Positions 30,765 to 39,216 of a DNA stretch of 64,000 nucleotides are shown here, piece by piece; the stretch's first letter is position 1, and each line of letters opens with the position of its first letter. A program made the position numbers and the translations under genes. The notes below the pieces were generated by a model. The model had not been told where the DNA came from, did no database searches, and worked only from the letters and a program-made list of their open reading frames with translations. Location: assembly GCA_963825635.1 (NCBI GenBank), contig CAWGTU010000001.1, positions 434,001 to 498,000 on the forward strand, written 5' to 3'. The stretch comes from JAOUEA01 sp963825635 (lineage in GTDB: Bacteria > Actinomycetota > UBA4738 > HRBIN12).

Positions 30765-31817
30765 TCATCCGTTCGTGGGACGCGGCAGCAGCTCGACGGC
30801 CGCCGAAACGGACCGGAGCGCATCGTCGAACAACGCCTCCGCGGCGACCACGTTGGCTTCGGCGCCGGAGTTCTCGCTTACCCGCCCTTCGTCCACGCCG
30901 TCGGCCACCCTGCCGACCGCCCGGTCGTACACGGGTCGGCCGTCCCCGTCGACCTGGGCGAACCATGTGCGGGCACGCTCGGCGAGCTCCAACCACCCCT
31001 CGCCGTCGATCCGGGCGAGGCGGTCGAGCGAGTACACCGTGCAGGCGACGTCGTATGGGGTCACGCTCGGGCGATCGAAACCGGCCCGGACGATCGGCAC
31101 GAGCAACGCACGCGCGCTCGCCCGCGCGACATCGGTCAGTGACTCGTCGCCGAGCGCCCGGCCCGCCTCGGCGAGCACCCCCTCTTGCACGTGGGCCCAG
31201 AGGTGGGGCTCTCCGCGTTCGTCCGGGTTGTTCATCAGCACGTCGCCGATGCGACGGTCGGCGATCTCGTCGGCCCACCGGCGCACGGCGGGCGCGATGC
31301 CCGGAACCGCGCCGTCTTCGAGCAGCCGGAGCCCCACGAGCACGTGCAACGCGCGGACGTCGGCCGGCGCCGGCAGGGTCACGGCATGATCGAGCCCTCG
31401 GTGCATCGCCGTGAGCGACCGTTCGTCGCCGAAGGTGAGCCACGCATGGCAGACGCTCAGCAGGGCCCGAGCATGCCAGAAGTTCTCGCCGGTCGACGAC
31501 GTTACGCCTCGCTCGTTTCGGGTGCCCGTCCAGTCGTACACGAAGTTCCACCAGCGGCCGTCCTCGCCCTGCATCCAGAGCACGAACTCGAGCAGGCCGC
31601 GGGCCCACCGTTCCACCTCGGGGTCGCGGGTGTGCGTCCAGACGTCGCAGAGCACGTCGAGCACGCGCGCCGCGTCGTCGACGCACGCGACGCCCTCGAA
31701 CCCCGACTCCTTGGCGACCACGAGCTCGCCGGCGGGGTCGGAGTACACGGCGAGCGCCAACGCGCCCTGCCCGGCGGCCGGCAGCGGGCGGGTGAGCCGG
31801 GCGAGCTGTCTCAGCAC
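30765..31817 (-). CDS. probable alpha/alpha-toroid protein linked to GT4-GH130
   Basis: 350 residues, GTG start at 31817, inside the last codons of the GT4-GH130 gene (7-bp overlap GTGCTGA), so translation is coupled. The frame is open further upstream but unconvincing there. The protein is a run of paired helices with aromatic and acidic residues: CVDDAARVLDVLCDVWTHTRD, WARGLLEFVLWMQGEDGRWWNFVYDWTG, GENFWHARALLSVCHAW, HLWAHVQEGVLAEAGRAL and ENSGAEANVVAAEALF. This pattern suits an (alpha/alpha)6 barrel such as glycoside hydrolases or epimerases. No family named with certainty. Coupling to a beta-mannoside-type enzyme suggests a glycan substrate. Confidence 0.75.
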   Translation of the reverse strand: MLRQLARLTRPLPAAGQGALALAVYSDPAGELVVAKESGFEGVACVDDAARVLDVLCDVWTHTRDPEVERWARGLLEFVLWMQGEDGRWWNFVYDWTGTRNERGVTSSTGENFWHARALLSVCHAWLTFGDERSLTAMHRGLDHAVTLPAPADVRALHVLVGLRLLEDGAVPGIAPAVRRWADEIADRRIGDVLMNNPDERGEPHLWAHVQEGVLAEAGRALGDESLTDVARASARALLVPIVRAGFDRPSVTPYDVACTVYSLDRLARIDGEGWLELAERARTWFAQVDGDGRPVYDRAVGRVADGVDEGRVSENSGAEANVVAAEALFDDALRSVSAAVELLPRPTNG

Positions 31818-34210
31818 GGATCGAGGTGGGCGAGGATGTCGGACACGGAGAAGTCCGCGGCCGCCAGCTTCGAGTCGGCGGCACCGTAGTACACGCGGAT
31901 GCGCCCCTCCTCGAGCATCACGTGCCCGCTCGGGAACACCACGTCGTGCAGGAACCCGGAGCGTTCGTAGTCGAGCTCGGGGGCGAGCAGCGGGTGCGAG
32001 GACCGTGCGAGCACCTTCGCGGGGTCCTCGGCGTCGAGCAGCATCGCCCCCATGCCGTAGCGGTTCGTGCGGTCGGCTCCGTGGTAGATCTCGAGCCAGC
32101 CGCCGTCGACACGGAAGGGCGTGAGGCTGGCCCCGATGCGGGCCTCGTCCCACATGTCCGGGCGGGGCAGGGCCACCGGGCGATGCCCCCCCCAGTGCGC
32201 CAGGTCGGGCGACTCCGCCAGCCAGATGCCGAGCACGCGCGAGAACGAGCCGGGCATCGGTCGCGTGAACGCCAGGTACCGGTCGCGCACCCGCTCGGGG
32301 AAGAACACGACGTCCTTCTGATCGGGCAGCAGGATCACGCCGCCTCGTTCGAACGTGCGGAAGTCGGTCGTGGCGAGCGTGCTCGTCGTGATGCCGAGCC
32401 GGCTCACCGAGACGTAGGTGATGTGGAACGTGCCGTCGATCTGCGTCACGCGTGGGTCCTCGACGCCGTATGCCTCGAGCTCCGAGCCCGGGAGCAGCGC
32501 CGGTTCGTCGTCGACCGTGAAGTGCTCACCGTCGGCGCTGCGTGCCACCCGCAGGTGGGAGGTGTGCGTGAGGTAGTCGGTCGCCCCCTCGTCTCCGAGG
32601 TGGCCGTCGGCGAGGTCGCGGTAGCGGATCGTGCGCGGGTCGTCGAGGTCGAGGCCCGGCTCGTCACGGCGGACGTACCCCAGCACGATGCGTGGCGGGT
32701 GGGCCGAGGTATCGAAAAACGGCATGCCGATCAGGTCGTCGAGGTCGAGGCCGTCCGGCATCGGTATCAACCGGGGCTGGCCGCCCCGCAGATCGACGAG
32801 CCGGGCTCCCTCGGGAAGCTCGCCTTCCGCGCTCGGCCGCTCGGCCACACGGAGCAACAGCACCACCTCGTCGCCGACGCGCGCGGCCCCCGCGTTGATC
32901 GTCGAGATCACCTCCATCCCGGGTTGCGACGGGATCACGTCGGCGGGGGTGATCAGCGGGTTGGCGGCGAGCCGTGCACCGATCGGCACGGCGATCCATT
33001 CGCCGGGACGGGCCTGGGTCGGACTCTTCGCCGGCGTCGTGGCCTCGAGCTCACGCAACACCTCGACGAAGCGCGTGCCGGTCTTGGGCCATGTGAACTC
33101 GTTCGCGTACGCGTACGCGTTGTGCTCGAGCCTGGCCTTCAGGTCGTGGTCGTCGAGGATCGAATTGATCGCTGCCGACAGCTGGTCGGGCTCGCGGAAC
33201 CCGACCAGGATGCCGCGGCCGTCGGCGAGCGCCTCTTTCGCGTGGAGGTACGGCGTCGAGACGACCGCCTTCCCGGCACCGAGGGCGTAGCTCAGCGTGC
33301 CGCTGGTGATCTGGTTCGGATCGAGGTAGGGGGTCACGTAGATGTCGGTCGCGAGCAGCAGCTCGATGATGTCCTTCTGGCGCAGGTACTGGTTCAGGAA
33401 CGCGACGTTGTCGTCGAGCCCGAGGCTCTCGATCATCTCGGTGAGGCGGTTGCGGTACTCCTCGCCGTGGTGACGCAGCAGCTCGGGATGGGTCTGTCCC
33501 GCGATCAGGTACAGGGCATCGGGGTGGTGCTGCACGACCCACGGCATCGCCTCGATCACGTACTCCAGGCCCTTGCCCGGGCCCACGAGGCCGAACGTCG
33601 CGACGATCTGGCGTCCGGCCAGGCCGAGCTTCTCCTTCAGCTTGCGGCGCCCTCGCGGCTCGATGTGCGGCATGCCGTGCTGGATCACGGTCGTGGGGGT
33701 CGTGACCCCGTAGACCTCGCGCAGGATGTCGACGGCGGTCTCGGCCATCACGATGAGGTGGTCCGCGTTCGCGGCGATGTTGCGCACGGCGTCGCGGACC
33801 GCCTCGGTAGGCTCGGGCAGCACGGTGTGCATCGTCACGACGACCGGCTTGCCGACCTCCTGCAGGAACGGCGTGAGGTGGTCGATGTACGTGCCCTCGA
33901 TCCACGTGTCGCCTTCCCACGCCTCGTCCTTCCAGAGGCCGTAGAGCCCGAACTCGTGCTGCACGCAGACGACGTCGGCATCGGACCCGCCGATCGCTCG
34001 GGCCGCCGCCACGTAGCCGTCGGGCGAGCCCTGCCGGATGCGCCAACGGACCTCGGGCCCGTACGCGCGAACTGAGTTCCGCTCATCGATCGCCGCCACC
34101 TCGCAGAGGACCGATTCGTCGGCGGCATGTACGGCCTCGATCAGGTCGCTCGTGAAGGTGGCGATGCCACAGCGCCGCGAGGGCCACGTGGAGACGAAGG
34201 CGATGCGCAT
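31811..34210 (-). CDS. fusion: GT4 glycosyltransferase + GH130 beta-mannoside phosphorylase-like domain
   Basis: 799 residues from the ATG at 34210 (MRIAFVSTWPSRRCGIATFT). Residues 1-395 form a GT-B glycosyltransferase of family 4: CGIATF start, ADVVCVQHEFGLYG, TVIQHGMPH, ATFGLVGPGKGLEYVIEAMP (donor-site Gly-Lys) and YLDPNQITSGTLSYALGAGKAVVSTPY (acceptor loop before the EX7E region). Residues about 420-799 are a GH130-like five-bladed propeller with the signature YGVEDPRVTQIDG (581-593), FFPER, WDEARIGAS, and the C-terminal IYHGAD and VYYGAADS. GH130 enzymes phosphorolyse or hydrolyse beta-mannosides. Having donor transfer and GH130 chemistry in one chain is unusual and suggests synthesis and turnover of one mannan-like glycan. 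Confidence 0.88.
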   Translation of the reverse strand: MRIAFVSTWPSRRCGIATFTSDLIEAVHAADESVLCEVAAIDERNSVRAYGPEVRWRIRQGSPDGYVAAARAIGGSDADVVCVQHEFGLYGLWKDEAWEGDTWIEGTYIDHLTPFLQEVGKPVVVTMHTVLPEPTEAVRDAVRNIAANADHLIVMAETAVDILREVYGVTTPTTVIQHGMPHIEPRGRRKLKEKLGLAGRQIVATFGLVGPGKGLEYVIEAMPWVVQHHPDALYLIAGQTHPELLRHHGEEYRNRLTEMIESLGLDDNVAFLNQYLRQKDIIELLLATDIYVTPYLDPNQITSGTLSYALGAGKAVVSTPYLHAKEALADGRGILVGFREPDQLSAAINSILDDHDLKARLEHNAYAYANEFTWPKTGTRFVEVLRELEATTPAKSPTQARPGEWIAVPIGARLAANPLITPADVIPSQPGMEVISTINAGAARVGDEVVLLLRVAERPSAEGELPEGARLVDLRGGQPRLIPMPDGLDLDDLIGMPFFDTSAHPPRIVLGYVRRDEPGLDLDDPRTIRYRDLADGHLGDEGATDYLTHTSHLRVARSADGEHFTVDDEPALLPGSELEAYGVEDPRVTQIDGTFHITYVSVSRLGITTSTLATTDFRTFERGGVILLPDQKDVVFFPERVRDRYLAFTRPMPGSFSRVLGIWLAESPDLAHWGGHRPVALPRPDMWDEARIGASLTPFRVDGGWLEIYHGADRTNRYGMGAMLLDAEDPAKVLARSSHPLLAPELDYERSGFLHDVVFPSGHVMLEEGRIRVYYGAADSKLAAADFSVSDILAHLDPC

Positions 34211-34348
34211 CGGCCAAGCGTACCGCGGCGGAGATGTGCCCCTCCCGTGGGTCCTGCAGGCTGCGGGCCCGGCTGCCCTGTGTCTCGCTCCAGAGCGCAC
34301 GTAGCGTGATGGTGGACCGGTATCTCCAGCTCGGAAGGGGTGAGGGAG

Positions 34349-35836
34349 ATGCAGACGACGCAGGCTCCGACCGGCGTCACGACGGTCGGTCGAACGAGGA
34401 AGCTCGGTCGCCTCGGGTTGTTCATGGCCGTGGCCTTGGTGATCGGCAACATGATCGGTTCAGGGGTGTTCACGCTGCCGTCCGCGTTGGCGGGGGTGAG
34501 CGTGACGAACGGCGCGGGCTCACTGCTCGCCTGGGTCTTCACGGGGATCGGCGCCATCGTTCTGGCGTTGGTGTTCGCGAACCTCGGCCGTGCGTATCCG
34601 CGCACGGGTGGGCCCTACATCTATGCGCGGCGCGCCTTCGGGGACTTCATCGGCTTCCAGACGGCGTGGGGCTATTGGATCGCGGCGTGGGCAGGCAACG
34701 CGGTGCTCGCGATCGCCTTCGTCGGTTACCTCGCGTTCTTCTTCCCGGTGTTGTCGGAGACCGCGATCTACGGGGCCCTGGCCGGGATCGGCCTGGTCTG
34801 GCTGCTCACGTTGGTCAACATCCTGGGTGTGCGCGAGTCCGGATGGGTCCAGGCCGTGACCACCGTGCTCAAGTTCATCCCGCTGCTCGCGATCGGCCTG
34901 ATCGGGGTCTTCTTCGTCGAGGGCAGCAACTACACGGCCTTCGCGCCGAACGGGATGGGCATGGGTGACGGATTGCTCGGTGGCGTCACCGCGGCAGCCA
35001 CGCTCACGCTCTGGGCGTTCATCGGCCTCGAGTCGGCCACCGTGCCGGCCGAGGAGGTGGCGAATCCCGAGCGGAACGTCCCGCGGGCGACCGTGATCGG
35101 CACGATCGCGACGACGCTCGTCTACATCCTGGCGACGGTCGCGATCATGGGTGTGATCCCCGCGACCACGTTGCAGGACTCGGCGAGCCCGTTCGCAGCC
35201 GCAGCCACCGCGATCTTCGGCGGCGCCGGCTACTGGGACGACGCCGTGGCGTTGGTCGCGTTGGTCAGCATCTTCGGATGCCTGAACGGCTGGATCCTGC
35301 TCACAGGGCGGGTGCCCCTCGCTGCCGCACGCGACGGGCTGTTCCCCAAGCGGTTCGCGCGGGTCTCCGGGCGCAGCGGGACGCCGGTCTTCGGGCTGGT
35401 CGTGAGCTCGCTGCTGCTGAGCGGACTGATGTTGATGAACTACACGAAGTCCCTGGTGGACCAGTTCACGTTCATCCTGCTGCTGGCCACGCTCACGACG
35501 CTGATCCCTTACGCGTACTCGGCTGCAGCGCAGATGTACCTGTTGTTCGCGGACCGAGCCCGATTCCAGGGCCGCCGGCTCGCGATCGACGCCGGCATCG
35601 CGTTGCTGGCGTTCGGCTACTCCGTGTGGACGATCGCAGGTGCCGGGTCCGACATCGTGTTCAAGGGCTTCATGCTGTTGATGCTCGGTGTCCCGGTGTA
35701 CGTGTACATGAAGTGGCGTGACAGCAAGGAAGGACAGGACGTCGAGCCGGAGGAGGAGCTGACGCCTCCGACCGTCTCGACGTTCACGCCCACGACGCCG
35801 GTCGAGCCGGTCCCTCGGCGTCCGGTGGCCGTCTGA
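34349..35836 (+). CDS. APC-superfamily amino-acid permease
   Basis: 495 residues from the ATG at 34349; GGAAGGGG eight bases upstream decides this start over the in-frame GTG at 34340. About 12 transmembrane helices are seen. TM1 contains the substrate-binding motif IGNMIGSGVFTLP, and TM2/3 ARRAFGDFIGFQTAWGYWIAAWAGN is typical of the AdiC/ArcD-like basic amino acid/polyamine antiporter group. The conserved EEVANPERNVPRAT loop follows helix 6. It imports or exchanges amino acids across the cytoplasmic membrane. The C-terminus is Thr/Pro-rich and cytoplasmic. A perfect 12-bp hairpin lies 17 bp after the stop. Confidence 0.92.
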   Translation: MQTTQAPTGVTTVGRTRKLGRLGLFMAVALVIGNMIGSGVFTLPSALAGVSVTNGAGSLLAWVFTGIGAIVLALVFANLGRAYPRTGGPYIYARRAFGDFIGFQTAWGYWIAAWAGNAVLAIAFVGYLAFFFPVLSETAIYGALAGIGLVWLLTLVNILGVRESGWVQAVTTVLKFIPLLAIGLIGVFFVEGSNYTAFAPNGMGMGDGLLGGVTAAATLTLWAFIGLESATVPAEEVANPERNVPRATVIGTIATTLVYILATVAIMGVIPATTLQDSASPFAAAATAIFGGAGYWDDAVALVALVSIFGCLNGWILLTGRVPLAAARDGLFPKRFARVSGRSGTPVFGLVVSSLLLSGLMLMNYTKSLVDQFTFILLLATLTTLIPYAYSAAAQMYLLFADRARFQGRRLAIDAGIALLAFGYSVWTIAGAGSDIVFKGFMLLMLGVPVYVYMKWRDSKEGQDVEPEEELTPPTVSTFTPTTPVEPVPRRPVAV

Positions 35837-35853
35837 CCGAACGTCGCGACCGG

Positions 35854-35880
35854 AAGGGTCGGGCCGTCGGCCCGACCCTT
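35854..35880. terminator. bidirectional hairpin between convergent genes
   Basis: A perfect 12-bp inverted repeat (AAGGGTCGGGCC, loop GTC, GGCCCGACCCTT) is centred between the end of the APC permease (35836) and the end of the minus-strand membrane protein (35900). There is no long U tract, as is normal in GC-rich actinobacteria. The position makes it a likely terminator for both directions. Confidence 0.75.
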
Positions 35881-35899
35881 CCTCATGTCCGGGTTCGCG

Positions 35900-36364
35900 T
35901 CAGTATCTCGCGCGCTTCTTCGGGTCCGCCGCGCGGCCGACCGCCCACAGTCCGACGCCGAGCAGCGCGACGAACAACGTCACGAGACCCACGACCCCGA
36001 GCAGCACCACCTGGGCGTCGGCCGAGTCCGGACCCGAGTCGACCGCTTTCACGATCGCGTAGACGGTGATGTAGGTGTAGATGCCGATCACGAGCAGGAC
36101 GGGCAGGATCAGCAGGTACCCGACGCTCATGCCTGCGACCGCGAGCGCGACGCCTTTCGAGCCCTGCGTCTCGGTGTGCTCGTCCCATGCCGCGACGTGA
36201 TCGTCGATGTCGTCGAGGTGATCGACCACGCGGTCGCCGGCCGCATCGAGGTCGGTCGCCACCGCTGCCGCCCGGGCAGCGAGTCGTTCCGCCTCGGCCC
36301 GTGCGTCGACCTCGTCGGGCTCGGGCCAGGGTCCGGATCCGGTCGCGCCGCTGCTCGAACTCAC
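35900..36364 (-). CDS. two-helix membrane protein with coiled N-terminus
   Basis: 154 residues from a GTG at 36364. The N-terminal ~65 residues are hydrophilic with an Ala/Glu/Arg/Asp helical stretch (DARAEAERLAARAAAVATDLDAAGDRVVDHLDDIDDHVAAW). Two strong transmembrane segments follow (VALAVAGMSVGYLLILPVLLVIGIYTYITVYAIV and VVLLGVVGLVTLFVALLGVGLWAVG), and the protein ends KKRARY. No known family recognised. It is divergent from the acyltransferase-3 gene with only 25 bp between starts, so they share a very short intergenic region. Confidence 0.75.
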   Translation of the reverse strand: MSSSSGATGSGPWPEPDEVDARAEAERLAARAAAVATDLDAAGDRVVDHLDDIDDHVAAWDEHTETQGSKGVALAVAGMSVGYLLILPVLLVIGIYTYITVYAIVKAVDSGPDSADAQVVLLGVVGLVTLFVALLGVGLWAVGRAADPKKRARY

Positions 36365-36389
36365 CGGTCGAGTATCGCAGTATCGGGGT

Positions 36390-37631
36390 GTGGGCGCGCG
36401 GGTCGACGAGATGGTCGCGAGGACACCGGCATCTCGGGATCGCGTGGTCGACTTCCTGCGGGCCGCGAGCATCATCGCAGTCGTCGTCGGTCACTGGATG
36501 ATCGGACTGATCTACTGGCAGGACGGCGTGATCGGCACGCACAACGCGGTCGGGGTGACGTCGTTCCTCTGGCTCGCGACCTGGGTCCTGCAGGTGATGC
36601 CGATCTTCTTCTTCGTGGGCGGCTTCTCGAACTACGTGACGTACCAGGCGTTCATGCGCCGCGGCGAGAGCAGCGGCGCGTTCGTCCGGAGTCGTCTCGA
36701 CCGCCTGCTCCGCCCGTCGCTGGTGTTCCTCGGTGTCTGGGCGGTCGTGATGGTCGCGATGCACCTGTTCGAGGTCGGGGCGCCGACCGGCCCGCGGCTG
36801 TGGGGCGACGTGACGCTCCTCCGCGGCGTGCTGCCGCCGGGTGCGACGGTGCCCTTCGGTCCGCTGTGGTTCCTGGCCGTCTACCTCGTGGTCGTGGCGA
36901 TCGCGCCGGTGACGATCCGCCTGCACGAGCGGTTCGGCCTATGGGTGCCGGCGGCGATGCTGCTCGGCTCCGTGCTCGCCGACCTCATCGGCTTCGTCGG
37001 CGGGGCCTCGCTCGCCCGTTGGGCCAACGTGGTGTTCGTGCTGCTCCTGCCGCACCAGCTCGGTCATGCCTACGGCGACGGCTCGATGCTCCGCTGGCCC
37101 CGCCGCGCGTTCTGGGCGATGGTCGTGGCCGGCCTCGGCGGTCTCGTGCTGCTCACCACCCCCGATGTCTTCAGGCCCTTCGGCGACGTGCGGTTCGAGT
37201 GGTTCCCGGGCATCGGGCACTACCCGAAGAGCCTGCTCGGCACCGACGTGGAACGCGTCTCCAACGCCTACCCACCGACGCTGTGCTTCCTGCTCGGCGG
37301 CGTGTGGACGATCGGCGCCGCGATGCTGCTGCGACCGGCCCTCACCGGGTGGCTCCGGCGAGCGCGGGTGTGGAAGGCCACGATCGTGGTGAACGGCGTG
37401 ATCATGACGTTGTTCCTCTGGCACATGACGGCGTTCCTCGTCGCGGTGCTGCTCCTGTGGCCGCTCGGCCTCGGCCACGAGCAGGACAGCACGGCGAGGT
37501 GGTGGCTCGAACGTGTCGTCTGGGTGGCGGTGCCTGGTCTGATCCTCGTGGGGTTGGTGGCGATCTTCGGGCGCTTCGAACGCCCTCGAGGGAGAGGGAG
37601 CACCGAGGACCGGACGACCGCCACTCGGTGA
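36390..37631 (+). CDS. acyltransferase family 3 membrane protein
   Basis: 413 residues (GTG 36390; an in-frame ATG lies at 36411). It is polytopic with about ten helices. The N-terminal family hallmark is RVVDFLRAASIIAVVVGHW, with the conserved catalytic-site His in GHW. IFFFVGGFSN is the second conserved loop, followed by RLDRLLRPSLVFLGVW and FLWHMTAFLVAVLL near the end. AT3 proteins O-acylate extracytoplasmic sugars using acyl-CoA from the cytoplasm. It lies 13 bp upstream of the mannosyltransferase gene, which supports modification of a surface glycan. Confidence 0.88.
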   Translation: MGARVDEMVARTPASRDRVVDFLRAASIIAVVVGHWMIGLIYWQDGVIGTHNAVGVTSFLWLATWVLQVMPIFFFVGGFSNYVTYQAFMRRGESSGAFVRSRLDRLLRPSLVFLGVWAVVMVAMHLFEVGAPTGPRLWGDVTLLRGVLPPGATVPFGPLWFLAVYLVVVAIAPVTIRLHERFGLWVPAAMLLGSVLADLIGFVGGASLARWANVVFVLLLPHQLGHAYGDGSMLRWPRRAFWAMVVAGLGGLVLLTTPDVFRPFGDVRFEWFPGIGHYPKSLLGTDVERVSNAYPPTLCFLLGGVWTIGAAMLLRPALTGWLRRARVWKATIVVNGVIMTLFLWHMTAFLVAVLLLWPLGLGHEQDSTARWWLERVVWVAVPGLILVGLVAIFGRFERPRGRGSTEDRTTATR

Positions 37632-37644
37632 TAGCGTCGGCGCC

Positions 37645-39216
37645 GTGCAGCGTCCCGGTGAGGCCCCGTCCGGCTCGCCACGCCCCGATGCGCGATCCTC
37701 CGAGGCGTCGTCGGGTGGCGCGACCCGAGCGATCGTGTTCGCGATCGCAGGGTTCTCGGTCGGTGCCCTCGTCGCGGCCGCGCCGGGGTCGCCGTTCCAG
37801 CCGGTCCTCCCGGCGGGCGCGGAGCCGGGCGGACCGCTCACCGCGCTGGCGAGCGCGATCGGTCTCGACCGGCTGACCGGCTCCTGGCTCGTCGCGGCCG
37901 GCGTCGTCGCGGCGGCCCTCGCGGTCGCCGGGTTCCTCGTGCTGCTCCGCGAGACGTGGCTCGGCACCGTTCGGCTGCGCACGGTCCTCGTGCTCGCCGT
38001 CGCCGCCAACGTCGTCGTGATCGCGCTGGTGCCGCTCCTCTTCTCGCGCGACGTGTACTCCTACGCGTTCTACGGACGCATCGCTGCGGTCTACGGCGAG
38101 AATCCCTACGTGCACACACCGGTGGAGTTCGGTGGCGACGAGCTCTGGCCTCTGGTGGGGCCGAAGTGGGTCGACACCCCGGCGGTGTACGGGCCGGTGT
38201 TCACGACGATCTCCCGAGGCATCGCCCGGGCCTTCGACACGCCGGCCGGCCAGGTCGACGCGTACCGGTGGCTGGCCGGGCTCGCGAGCCTGGCCACGAT
38301 CGCGGTGATCGCGTCGGCCGCGCTCCGCGTGAGGCCGGGTCGCGCGGCGTTCGCGGTCGCCGCCTTCGGGTTGAACCCCGTCGTGCTCTTCCACGCGGTG
38401 GCGAGCGGCCACAACGACGTGCTCGTGGCGCTCTCGATCGCCCTCGGATTCCTGCTGCTCGTGCGAGACCGGAGCCTGTCGGCCGTCGCGGTGCTGGCGC
38501 TCGGTGCGTTGATCAAGGCACCGGTCGTGTTGCCGCTCGTCCTGGTGATCGTCTGGTGCGTGGCGCGGTCGCCGCGAGGGCACCGCCTTCGTGCCGCGAC
38601 GACCCACGCTGGGCTCGCGATCGCGATCGGGCTCGTGGTCGCTGTGCCGTACCTGCAGACCGAGGATCCGACCCTCGGCATGCTCGAGCTCGCCGGGCAC
38701 GAGGGGTGGCTCGCGCCGTCGGTCTTCGTCCGCAAGGTCTTCGGATGGCTCAGCTTCGGCACGCTCGGGTGGCTCGCCCGCGTGGTCTTCGCCGCCGTGC
38801 TGGTGGTGACGTTCGTGCGGCTCGCCCGCGATGTTGCTCGCCGTGCCGTCGACCGCGAGCCGGTCGAGACCCTCGGCGCAGCGATGGGATGGTCGCTCGT
38901 CGCCCTGATGCTGCTCGGGCCGGTGCTGCTGCCCTGGTACGTGGCGTGGGCCCTGCCACTGGCGTGGCTGTTGCCGAGACCCCCGAGGACGACCGTGATC
39001 GCGGCGGGAGCGGCGCTGGCGCTCGCCCAGTGGTCGACCGAGCCGCTTCGCTACCCCGACGCGTTCGCCGTGAACCTATGGGTCGGGCACTGGATCGTGA
39101 CGCCCGCCATGCTCGTGCTCGTGATCTGGTGCCTCGTCGACCTGCGACGTCGGACCGTGGACCGCCGTCCCCTGCACGACCCGGAGCGCATACCCGCCGA
39201 GGCCGGCGAGCGCTGA
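37645..39216 (+). CDS. GT87/MptB-like polyprenol-phosphate-sugar mannosyltransferase
   Basis: 523 residues from a GTG at 37645, with about 11-13 membrane helices. The loop between early helices contains LFSRDVYSYAFYGRIAAVYGENPYVHTP, the conserved Asp-containing stretch of the MptA/MptB/PimE-type alpha-mannosyltransferases that use polyprenyl-phosphate mannose outside the membrane. Further signatures are WVDTPAVYGPVF and LFHAVASGHNDVLVALSIALGFLLL. In actinobacteria such enzymes extend lipomannan-like polymers. Its 3' end overlaps the convergent polytopic gene by 141 bp. It probably works with the acyltransferase directly upstream. Confidence 0.85.
   Translation: MQRPGEAPSGSPRPDARSSEASSGGATRAIVFAIAGFSVGALVAAAPGSPFQPVLPAGAEPGGPLTALASAIGLDRLTGSWLVAAGVVAAALAVAGFLVLLRETWLGTVRLRTVLVLAVAANVVVIALVPLLFSRDVYSYAFYGRIAAVYGENPYVHTPVEFGGDELWPLVGPKWVDTPAVYGPVFTTISRGIARAFDTPAGQVDAYRWLAGLASLATIAVIASAALRVRPGRAAFAVAAFGLNPVVLFHAVASGHNDVLVALSIALGFLLLVRDRSLSAVAVLALGALIKAPVVLPLVLVIVWCVARSPRGHRLRAATTHAGLAIAIGLVVAVPYLQTEDPTLGMLELAGHEGWLAPSVFVRKVFGWLSFGTLGWLARVVFAAVLVVTFVRLARDVARRAVDREPVETLGAAMGWSLVALMLLGPVLLPWYVAWALPLAWLLPRPPRTTVIAAGAALALAQWSTEPLRYPDAFAVNLWVGHWIVTPAMLVLVIWCLVDLRRRTVDRRPLHDPERIPAEAGER

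Noticed and set aside
31826..34075. 749-residue plus-strand frame opposite the GT4-GH130 gene
   Set aside because: His/Arg/Asp-rich antisense frame; the minus strand carries full GT4 and GH130 motifs.
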